From: Hippasteria phrygiana
Lineage: Eukaryota; Echinodermata; Asteroidea; Valvatida; Goniasteridae
Direction: 5' to 3'
Assembly (NCBI GenBank): GCA_037893225.1
Contig: JAZGUH010000565.1
Location: 310,001-374,000, forward strand
Length of the DNA: 64,000 nucleotides
Under the pieces are notes generated by a model. That model was given only the letters and a program-made list of their open reading frames with translations, had not been told where the DNA came from and ran no database searches. Of the stretch, positions 40,402 through 52,400 are shown in pieces. Position 1 is the first letter of the stretch. The number at the start of each line of letters is the position of its first letter. The position numbers and the translations under genes were made by a program.

Positions 40402-43400
40402 CTAAAAAGGAAAGTGGAATTGAAAAACAAATAGGAATTTGTGAAAAGGCACATTTTGACAGTCAGTTATTTTCTTGTCAGTGCTTCTCAATTTGTTATT
40501 TATCTATTAACATTCATTTAATATTTGGTACACATTTAGACATGGCTCATCAGAATCTTAAGTTAACCCTGTGAAATGGCATGGTACTGTTTTGTACAGT
40601 CCATTGTGCCTTTTGTTTTTATTACTCCATCATTTTTTCTGAAATGGTTTAAAGGGATATGCCATGTTTTAATACAATGTTTAAACATAGAGCTTGAACA
40701 ATTTCAGATTAAAAAAAAAAAAAAAATTACGCAGTAATAAGAAAACAAATGCACAATCGGCTGTACAAAACAGTACCATGGCAATTCGCAGAGTTAAAGA
40801 AAAAATATTTCAACTTCAATATTTCTTGCAATACAAACGTTATTCACTTTTAAATGAGGCATCTAACAACAAAAATCCATCCACATTTATTTATCAAATA
40901 TTACTATTAATTCAGTTCCTACAGGGTCGTTTTGTGTGGTAGGAGCACGAAGGTAGAATAAATGCCTTTTTTTTAAGGAAGGCTGCAGACTCCCACAATA
41001 GAAAAAAGTACAGTGGAACGCCGCTATAACATACATCACGGAATCCACAAATTTTGTTCGGAATAGCGATTGTTCGGTATAGCGATTTTCAGCCGCCGGT
41101 TACTTAAGGACAACTTTAAACATGTGCTGGCAATTTTTTTAATCCGTTGTCTTTTTTTCAACAACAATTAGAGCTGTTCATTTTCGAATAATTTAGTAAT
41201 CGATTATTCGAGACTGGGCTTGACCGAATATTTGAATATTCAATACTCGCCGATCAGTCTTTCAGGCGTCTGCTGCAACTGCATGCCGCACCGGTAAAAA
41301 AGTTGCACGCAAAGGACGCCTGTGTTTTACATCGATATTACAGACCACCCGATGGACATTTTTGCATTGTATCAAGATCTTTACGAGTACGTATAACATT
41401 CTGATAACAAGAAACCAAACTCCAGCCTGAGTTTTTTTTAATAATTTAGTTTAGAAGTATCAAGGGTTTTACAGTTGGGAACAAACCTCTGTCCACAAAA
41501 ATGCGGCATTTGACACTGCTAAGCACCGTAAACCCTAACTCCCTAGATGGTGTGAAAAATCGTATTGAAATTGGAGGATTCAGGACTGTTAGGGTTAAAA
41601 TAGCATTAGAGTCGTATCTGTATGTGCATATTTTTTTCGAATATTCGAACCGGCAAAAAGGTATTCGAATATTCGCTATATTCGGGACAGCCCTAACAAC
41701 AATGTTCAGTAAGTTTTGTACACAAAAGTTAGGAGCCAAGGATGATGTTCGGTATAGCCGAATGTTCGGTATAGTGGTGTTCCACTGTATTTTGCTTTAT
41801 TAACATCAGTACTAAATTATGCAATTTGTTGCGGAGCATGTTATGGAGTTTCCATCTTTCACGGAAAAAAATCAAACGTAAAGTCATGTTCCTCCAATGT
41901 CTCTTTTTACTTATTGCTAATAATTTGGGCGATCACAATAATGATAAGTTGCCATCAGTGGTGCAAATCTGATTCCCTATAGTGCATCCTGGGAAAAAAA
42001 ATTGGCATTCTGTTTTCATTTCGCACAAGGTAATAACGTCAGAAGTTTTACAGAGGACATCAGGCTCGGATGACTCCGTGCAGGAATCGAATCTAATCAA
42101 CTCCAGCATTGGAATTAGAACCGTGGTTCCATTTTGTTTTTTGAGGAGTCGACTCCTTGAAGTAGCCTATTCCAATACTAGGCGTAGATTCCAGCACTGC
42201 CCGATGACTCCAAAATAGGGGTGTGCATCCGAACCGGGTACCCAAGTGCCCGACCGTTCATGTCAAGATTATGGAATCAAGTACCCTTTCATTTTTTTAC
42301 ATTGTCGCATAGTAACTTCCCAGACAATGAAAAAGAAAGATTTTGAATGTTATTTGTTAGGAATTTTTTTAATTAAAACCCGACTACATGGGAAACCAGC
42401 ACAGATTTCACGTTTATGACGCTCACAAAAGTTGACAATAAAGGGAATTTACCGGTCATGGTTTTTGTAGTCTGGGTATGGATAAGAGCCTCGACGAGAC
42501 ATAATAGCATGTCTCATTCCACAGTAAATAAGACTGTATAAAGCTTCCGGACAACTGTCTTTTGTGATATGCCGGCACTCGCAAAGGCAGAGAAGTGATC
42601 ATTTGTACTGGACAGGCATGAGATTTTTCAGACTTTTTGAATCTCAGATCTCACAGAAAGACATGATTACAATTTCCGGGATTGGAAGTTTTGGGTTGGG
42701 TTTCATTAGCGGGTACCCGAGTACCCATATTTTTTTTCAATCGGGTACCCAGGTACCCGTATTTTGTTCAATCGGGTACCCGGTTCTTTTACTACCCGTA
42801 ATGCTGATTTATAGAGCCAGGGGGTTTCGTCCAAAATCAATCATGAAATTGCACTGATCCTAAGGATGCATGCAGAGTTGTAGTCGAGTCCCTGCAAGTC
42901 CTTCTGCAAGTCCTTCTGCAAGTCCTTTCACAAGTCCCTTCACAAGTCCTTTCACAAAACCAGTCAGAAGTCCTTTCATAAAGCTGGTCACAAGTAACTG
43001 GATGAACAATGACAAAGGAATGCCTTTGTCAAAGCTCATTTGAATAGCTTGTGATTGGAATTAGGACTGGAGGGTTTGTGATGGACTTACAGGGACTTGT
43101 GATGGACTTGCAGGGACTTGTGATGGACTTGCAGGGACTTGTGATGGACTTGCAGGGACATGTGATGGACTTGCAGGGACATGTGATGGACTCTAATACA
43201 TCCCTGGATGCATGGCTAATGCCCACTTTGTGCATGGTGTATGGAATCGATTCTGAATGAAATAGTTGAACAAGGCACTATGAGCAACTAGTCAAGTTGG
43301 GCTTTTTGGGTAAACTTCTCAATGGCGCACTATATCTCCCAAATTGTGAGAGGATTCTAATACATAGTATAACAAAGATACTTACTTTACACCGAGTGAT

Positions 43401-46400
43401 TTGAGTCGGTCTGCCCATGGGTTGATGATTGCTGTGGCTTGGTTCGTCTTGGCTATATCTCGGTAATCGGCCTGATCAAAGAAGGGGTGAACTCTTGTAT
43501 CAGCTAGTTTTATGGTTTTGTTTAAGCATGCCTCAACAGAAATTTGACCAAGAATTCTAAAAAAACAAATTTCAAGTCAAGTCAAGTCCCAAGTCTTAAG
43601 TACATAGTAAATCAAAATTCCAATGACAATTGAATACGCATAGGCTGGCACGCATGCACTGTACAAAATAAACCTGGCATGGTGTTCGGACGATTCTCCA
43701 TGCAGTCGGCCAGTGCTGCAGACCCGCATACGTACTGGACATGTACAACCAGCTTGCTATGCACCGTTTTTTTCAACTGATATGTACGTACACCCAAAAA
43801 TTTGTGTTTATTTTAACAAAAGTGTTAACGTCAGCAAGTCAAATTTATTCAAGTCAAGTTGAGTCCCAAGTCATTTAATTTTTTTCCAAGTCAAGTCAAT
43901 TCTCAAGTCAAAAAAATCGAGACTCGAGTCCGAGTCAGCAAAGTCAAGTCAAGACTGGACACGTAGTCCCTAACCACAGACAAACCTTGGCCTGCTTTAA
44001 CCCTAGCGGTCCTCAATCCTCCAATTTTAATATGATTTTGTTCACACACCCTAGGGAGTTAGGGTTAATGAATAAGGTCCTGAGTACTATGATACAAGTT
44101 TTGCTGTATTCGTTTGCCACCAAAGTAAGGAACGTTGCCCCTTCCCAACACCCCCAGCACCCCCAAATTAAGAAAAAATACCTTGGCATTCACACACACT
44201 TGTTTCTATGCCATGTTTGGAATCTGCATATATATGCATTACACATGTAACTAAAATGCATTATAGTGCTTATAATTTACATCATGGATATTTATGTTTT
44301 ACTGCAGGGACTCAATGAACACGACATAAGGTGGATAATATGAATAAGGCCAATGGCATAGATAGTTGATTACTTCTTAAAATAGGAAAATGTTTCCAAT
44401 GTAAGAAAACATTTGTCTTGAAAGCAAAAGAAAACCTTTCTCTGCAAGCGATCTTCTTTTAAGAAAACAAATGTTCTCAAGAAATGATTTCTTGACTTAA
44501 CTCTTCCGCTACGGCGCGCCGCTCACAGGGGCTCGAAAAAAGCCTATTCCTGCCGGCAAGCCGCTCAAAGCGGCTCGTTGTAAACATTATGTAAAACAAT
44601 TACGTCACAGCCCCCATTATAATACCGTAGTGAAAGAGTTAAGAAAACTGCAAATTTGTTTTCTTAAACGGAATCAGATTTTTTTTCTTTATTGCAGAAA
44701 AATAAAGGGGTTTTCTTGTCAATCTCCCCAGAGAATTCAGTAAAAAAATATTTCTAGTGTTTTTCTTATTTAAGAATAGTTTCAAGCAACAACAACAAAA
44801 ATCCCATTTTTTTCTTAATGTGAGAGAATTTCAGGAAAAAATATTTCTTCACTCAGGAAATCAAGAAAAACTTTCAGTGTTTCTTAAATCAGGAAATGGA
44901 TATTAGAAACATTTTCTTGCTATACTCTCTAGAAAAAATTTTCTTAAATCTTTTTCTCAAAATACGAAAACCATTTCGGGCAGTGCACTTCGACGCAATA
45001 CAGAACACACACAATGCAAAATGTTATATGTGATGACAAATCTCAATGCAATGGTAAATCTAAGTATATGGGTCATTCCATAAATTTGGGGTCCAAAGTG
45101 TGACATTTTGTGGGTGTCCCTGTTACGCTTGACCTGTGTAATTTCCCATCAGGTATCATTAAAATTGACTTCACACTATTTTGTATTTGTTTGGCAGGTA
45201 CTTTGCTTTCCACAATCATTTTTGGAGATAGAAGGCATTAACCCTAACCATCCCTAACCTGCCAAAATCAAACACCCCATTGTGTTGAATTTTGTGTGAT
45301 TGGGTACTGTAGAGCCTTGGCACCATCACTTTGCATGGGACTTGATGCCCTGATTTTGTCTATAAAAGTACAAAGAATGTGCCATTGGTTTACTACAGTG
45401 TTGGAGTTTGTGTGGTTGGGGAAGGATTCTGGTAAAAAGGCTTGGGCTGTTAGGGTTAAAGAATGTGTCCTGAATTGCAAAATCTTATACATGTCACTAT
45501 GTAACAGGGACACCAAAAATGTCACACTTTTGGACCCCAAATTTATATGGAATGACCCATACACAGCAGCTGTTTTTTTTACCTGCGGATTGGAAACATA
45601 GAACATGTGGGATAACAGAAACATTTCGGCGGCACTGAATGTTGTCTTGTCCTGGTAACTGGCCTTCATGCCCGGTTCAAGGACGATATCGTAGAAGCCA
45701 CGATGGATGTCAAACATATCCATGTACTCATCTGGATAGGATTGCAGAAGACATAATATATAGATGTATATTTCATAAATCACAAGGGAAACTAGCTGGA
45801 TGACTGGATCAATACATTTTCAAAGTGAACGAAGAAAACTGGCAGGAGCAGGATTTGAACCTACGACCTCCGGAACACCGTACCGGCGCTCTACCAACTG
45901 AGCTATCTTGCCCTATGTTGGCAGTCTACCTGTTTGTCAAACAAAAACTACCACACAAAATTCCATAGGGATGTTTAAGGGGCAATATTAAACTCGCAAA
46001 CTGCATTAGGTCAATTACACAATGCAATTTGGAAATCAGCATATATGTAGGGATTTGGGAGACCTGCAATATGACAAGATACCTCAGTTGGTAGAGCACC
46101 GCTACAGGTGGTCCATTTTTTCCCAGTTTTCTTTCTTTACTCTAAATAATGTAACCGGCTTTACAAAAATGTGACCCGCTCTGGAAAAAGGTATATTATG
46201 TCGCAAAATATGAAAAATGAGTTCCATGCATGTTTGGAAAGCCTGCAATGTAAGCTTTCATTTGGTACATGACAGAGCTCCAAAGCCCTTTCCGTTCTGG
46301 AGATATCGCATTTTTGCATATTAATTAGTTCTATGGAGTTCAAATGACACAACAGAGAAAACAGGCTTTGAAATAGCTAGTTCTAATACAATGCAATGGA

Positions 46401-49400
46401 ACATTGCACTCTAAAAAGGTTATTTTTTCACTTTATTCACTGAAATCAACATTGTTGTGCACCAAACCTGAAACTTTAGATATTTAAGATGTCATTAAAG
46501 ACAAAAACTAAAAATACATTTTGACGAAAATTGTTACCCTCTCAACGTTGAAAGGGCCATTACACGTAAATGCATAGCGTGACTTATATCACCTTTTTCT
46601 GGAGCGGGTCACAAATGTGTATTATGTTGCCAAATTTGAAAAATTAGTTATGTTAACCCCATGAGTACGGTATTTTATGGGAGACGTCGGGGTGCCGCGG
46701 CAGCTCTGGCAGCCAAGCGAACTGCTACAATGTGTTTGTGCAGTCAAACGTATTAACATATACCCAATAATCCAACAATGGATTGAAACTGCACAAACAG
46801 CGGCCAATTGGTGTCATCCGGCCTGGTGGCACTGTTTTTTTTGCGCCAAATGGCGTCATCCATATGCAAGGGGTTAAGGAGAATACACGAGAAAGTGTGA
46901 ATTCTTAAATTACGAATCCACACTTGCGAGTGTATTCTCCGACTTAAACCATTGCGTCAAAGAAGTACATGTATTGTCACTAACTGTCCAACTGAGTAGG
47001 GATGAAAAGGCATGCATTTCTTGTATCTTGGCCACTGGGCGTAATTTACATAAATTTGAGTTTTTCGAGGATCTTGCGTAATCAAGCTTCGAGTTAGTGT
47101 TGAGGAAAGGAATAACCGTGGTTCATAATTGTTTAGGTAAGATAAAACCATGAATTCTTAGGTTTACTTGGGTAAAGAAAATTTGATTGTGGTGCGTTTC
47201 TGTAAAGAATGTGTACAACCTATACTTGTGCTCGGTCCTCAACCAAGCTCTTGGAAGTAAAGTTGCAGTACTTCTGCACCCAAGCCCTTCATTGTGTGAT
47301 TTTTATGGGTGCGTTCGAGTAGCTCATGCACCCGGGTCGACTCGAGTTAGCCCCGTGCCGTTCGATTAGCTCTGACGTCATACTCGGGGCTCACTCGGGT
47401 CAGCCACCAGACCGGAGCAGAGTCACTGGTGGAACTATGTCACACGCATGCGTAGTTAAGTCCGACTACCCACAGATTCTACTGGAGCGGGAAATAAAGA
47501 ATGGCTGACCTCAAGGGCGATTGTGTAGTTAAGGACTGTTCCTATAAGAGAACAAAATCCACTTTTAAGTTATTGGACTTAGCAAACTAGATTGCGACAT
47601 TAAAAACCAACAGGTATGTCGTAGATAGAGGGCAGAGTTTTTAATTTGTTGAGGGAAATTTTTGGGTAAAACGACAACGAAGATGACAAAACGCAACACG
47701 AAAATAAAGATGGCGAAGACCGCAATGATTCGCAAGACACCAACCACAAAACACGTAGGAAAATTGCATTTTCTGCTGCAAGAAACTGTTCAGAATTACA
47801 AAAAATGATGTCATTAGAATTGAGAGGAGTATACTTTAGGTTGATAAATTCATTTTGGAATGATAAAACAACCTCGACTCGAAATGGATCAAACATAAAG
47901 AGGGTTCCGTAATAACTACACAATCGCCGACTCCTATTCCTCCATGGCCGACTCAAGTGCAAGGTGACATCAACAGGAGAGGGTGTTTGACCGTTCTATT
48001 AGCCCAGCTCTCGTGGCTAACCCGTCTGCCTTCACCCGAGTCGATCCGGGTGAGCTACTCGAACGCACCCTATATGACATTGTCTAACACTTATGACAAA
48101 TATTCAATGAGGTTTCATTTTTCGCAGTTGTGTGACAAAAAGTAGGAAAAAGTAGGAAAAAATAGGCATTTGAAGAAAAAAGTAGGAGCAAGGAAAAAGT
48201 AGGAAAAGTAGGAATACCGTGACTTGAAAGCCTGCCATCTTCGCTTAACAGCCCTGTGTGTGGTTTCACATATTGCGACATAATACCTTTTTTTTTTTGT
48301 AGAGCGGCTCACAAATATTATATATTTAACATTTCTGAAGAATGGGGAGAAGTGTAGCACAGGTTGCATAGTCATGCATGTTGCAGGGGGAGATTGGCCG
48401 AAAATGAAAAATCCACAAAATTTGCAGTGTTTGGGGTGGGGATGTAGTCAAGTCCATCACACGTACATGCAAGTCCATCACAAGCCCTCCCCCGGTCCTA
48501 ATTCCAATTCAAATGAGCTTTGACAAAGGCATTCCTTTGTCATTGTACATCCAGTTACTTGCGACTGGCTTTATGAAAGGACTTCTGACTGGACTTGCGA
48601 AAAGACTTGCGGAAGGACTTGCGGAAGGACTACAACTCGGGTTTGGGGGTCGCTGAGGACCCCAGAGCAAACCCTTAAAATACCATGTAAAAACACCTTT
48701 AGAGTAACACCTCATCAGGAATTCCAGTTTCCAAAAGAGATTCTTTAAAAATCTGAAATCAGTAAAAACCCGACAAAAAAATCTGAAAATCAGGAAACGT
48801 CTTAGCAAATCTTACCCCCTGTGCATTGATAAACTAGATGTAAATTTTACACAAGGTTTTACCCTTCCGGCACAGAATTTTATGCATTCGTAGCTATGCT
48901 CATTGCTTTCTGACAACCTGTGGGAAATGACAATCACAAGTGAGGTGAGAAGTGGGGCAGGGAAGGGTAAATCTGATGCCAAAAAACTTTCCTACCGAAT
49001 GTGATGGCATCCCATCTCTTGAAGTTGGTGTCGTGGTTGTAGTTAATGAAATCCCAGGCACAGCGCAGCCACAGGAAGATCTCGAGGATGTTGAGGTTGG
49101 GACTGCGGAAAATCATACCTGCGGAGTGCAAAAATGCCAAGCGAGAAAAGTTTATACTGACAAATCATCTGAAACCAAGAAACTGCAACCAATGACTCAA
49201 AGAAAAAAGACTACAACACAATAACGGGCAAGAGCTGCAGTGCTTGTTTGATATTTGTATTGTGGTCCTTCTTTTATGATCATGTATACTCTTTCTTTAG
49301 CCATGTTCGCATTAGACTTACAATTGGTTATTCTTCTGTGCGTCCGCACTTGGACTACACTGCTCGCGGAAAGTCCTTGGCACGTAAACTTTGCAATGTT

Positions 49401-52400
49401 CAAAATGCACGTTTTACATTTACAGTGGCTGTCCGCACTGGACTTTCAGCGACGTAATGTAAAACTGGCCACGTAACTCTTCCGCTGCACGGTTGGCCCT
49501 GTAAAAGATCCCACTGCGGAGGGATAAACGGACAACCGACGATCGACACTTGACAATTTGGACAGTTTACTGGCTGTCCGCACTGGACTTAATTTGGTAA
49601 AGTTGACAGCAGTCTCTGTACGTTTCACCCAAAAAATGTCCAATGCGGACACAGCTTTTGAAAAAACAAAATCGCACCAGAGTTTTAACTGACAATAAAT
49701 AAGGGATCATTTCATATTGTGTGAAAGCAGTATCGATAGCGGTACCACTGTTTTTTTTTGGTTTTTTTCGGTATCAGCATTAACACCCATGCTTGCTGAT
49801 AGAAAGAGCTCATTCTATATAGGTCCAAGCACAAAGGCAATTCATGACGAGTGTGTGGTCTTCTGGCCGCAAGTGCTTAAAGCCTGGTTTCCATATCGAC
49901 GTAAGAAACGCAGAGAGCAACATAAACAGCACCCAAACTACAGCGCAGACATATGGAAACATTTCCTCCGTAAAAGTCACGGGAAACCCAGACAGACTAT
50001 CTCGCAGACGATCTCCTGGCTCTGTGGCTAATCGCCTCTCGGTGGACAATGTAAAGTGTTCCAAGCCAGAGCTCTTAATAAACATTCATTGCAGCAAGAC
50101 CTCCACTTTCTTCGTGGTCTGATGGCCACTGCAAACTGGAAATCGTTGACAATCTGACTTGGTTTCAATGAGCTCCAAGCTCCAGTTTTGACTTATGATT
50201 ATTCAGTTATTCAAGCCGGCCTTTCAAGGTTTCAGGACAAATGCGGTACCGCAATCAATACCTTATCTGGACAATATGAAATGCTCCCTAAGTAAATTAA
50301 TCCAGAAGCTATGACACTGTGAACCCCTCGGATGGTATTTTCTATGGGGACAATGGTACCCCACGAGGGAGTCTTTGGAAATCGAGGTACCCCACAAAGT
50401 TAACGCTATGGCTTTTGAGAATTCAATGGGGACAAAAGAGAATAAAAGAATGAAATAAATTAGAACAGAGATGTTTTTTCTCTTTTGCCCTGTCCCGACG
50501 TAATATATGAAGCACTGTATACTCAGTGCTTTCCGAGAGCCTGTGTGAACAAATTCACAGGATTACTCGGGCTTACTCAGTCAAAAGATTTTCTGAACTT
50601 CTGACTGATTACGCAGTACCCGCTGCTGCATTGGATTCGAATCGGCCAGCCGACCCCGGCAAGCTCAGTGGTCGAGTGGCTAAGACGTCTGCACTAGTAA
50701 GCAGGAAGTCGTGGGTTCGAATCCCGCCCGAGTAAGCCTGTGAATTTTTTCACACAGGCTCTCGGAAAGCACCGAGTATACAGTGCTTCATATATTACGT
50801 CGGGACAGCGCAAAAGAGAAAAAACATCTGTTCTAATCATCCCCCGATGCCAACCTTCCATCTTCTGACTGAAAAGAATGAAAGTCAGGTCCATTACAGA
50901 GGGGTACATATGTGAGGATGTGTGTGAAACTGTACATTTTGTACAAATAGTATAATTTTCATTTTAATAATCATAAGGGCTGTGCATTTACGGGTAGTAA
51001 AAGAACCGGATGCCTTATTGAAAAACTACGGGTACCCGAGTACCCGTTAAAGAAACCCAACCCAAAACTTCCAATCCCGGAAGTTGCAATAATGTCTTTC
51101 TCTGAGATTCAAAAGTCTGATTTCAGACAAAAGTCTGAAAAATCTTATGCCTGTCCAGTATAAACATGATCACTTCTCCGCCATTACATGTTTCGGTACG
51201 TGCATACGCCGGCATATCACAAAAGACCAAAGCTTTATTCAGTTGTATTTATTGTGGAATGAGGCATGCTAATATGTCTGGTTGAGGCTCTTTATCCATA
51301 CCCAGAACTACAAAAACCATGACCGGTAAATTCCCTTTATTGTCAATTTCCGTGAGCGTCACTGTCATAAACGTGAAATCTGTGCTGGTTTCCCATGTAG
51401 TCGGGTTTTAATTTTGAAAATTCCCAACAAATAACATTTGAAACCTTTCCTTTTTCATTGTCTGGGAAGTTACTATGCGATAATGTAAAGTTGTATGGGT
51501 ACTCGATTCCATAATCTGGAACCGGTTCCTGACATGAACGGTCGGGTACTCTGGTCCCCGGTTCCGATGCACACCCCTAATAATCATGAGTCTAGGTGAG
51601 TTTCGCCCACAAATGAGTGTAGTGTACACACAGCAATAACTTGGTGAAATTAATGCATTAGGTATAATCGACTGAGAAATTTTATGGGCACTGACAATGA
51701 GCTTGGAATTTTAGAAATAATCCCCACAGGGAATGGACAAGTCTTTCAAGAAGGTTAATTTCAAATTCCGTACCAGGTTTTGAATGATGATCTGGCTTCT
51801 TGATATAAGCTCACTCAAAACGGAAATAATACTGCTGCAGGCAATTTTTCCAGCGCATAGTCTTCTTTGCGAAGGTATCAAAGGCAGGAATAAAAAAAAG
51901 TCACGTACCAGCAAGATTGAGCGGGAATATCCCATGGCTGTACATCCGTTCTGGCTTGTAGTTCCTGTACACTAGGTCATGGACCTCCCAACGTCTGAAG
52001 TTCTCTTCCACTCCGAGACGGCGGATGATGTCCCATGCATTGTGGAAATTGTGGAACCAGGCTGAAATGGAGGAAAAAAAATAATACAAAATTCAGAAAA
52101 ATTGCGTCAATCTGAACTGCAAAGTTTGCTTGCTAAATTCTACTCACGGGTATTTCTAGACAGGTAGATAGTACACCCCCATCAGGTACGTCTGTCTTTA
52201 AAATCGTGTCACTTGTCAGGGAAAAAAATTCTAAGGTCTAAAAAAATGAAACCGGGAAGTCCCGAGTGCAGTGTGCGTATATAGGCCCTCTCAAATATGA
52301 TGTCATGGCAGCCATGTTGTAGGACACATGTACAATAATATGTAAAAATATTATCATATGCCTGTCTCACAATATGGCGGTCTATTGCTGTTGCTTTGCC

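Larger units (their letters stand above)
41011..41787. mobile_element. pogo/Tigger-like non-autonomous element, outer layer of a nest
   Basis: It is bounded by CAGTGGAACGCCGCTATA and the inverse TATAGTGGTGTTCCACTG, each flanked by TA (41009-41010 and 41788-41789). CAGTGGAAC termini with a TA duplication are typical of pogo/Tigger elements. It carries a hAT-like element at 41169-41695. Confidence 0.8.

Noticed and set aside
43472..43552. Longer version of FAD oxidoreductase exon 6 using the acceptor at about 43550
   Set aside because: It would break phase with exon 5. The acceptor at 43472 joins exon 5 in phase 0 and continues the protein smoothly.
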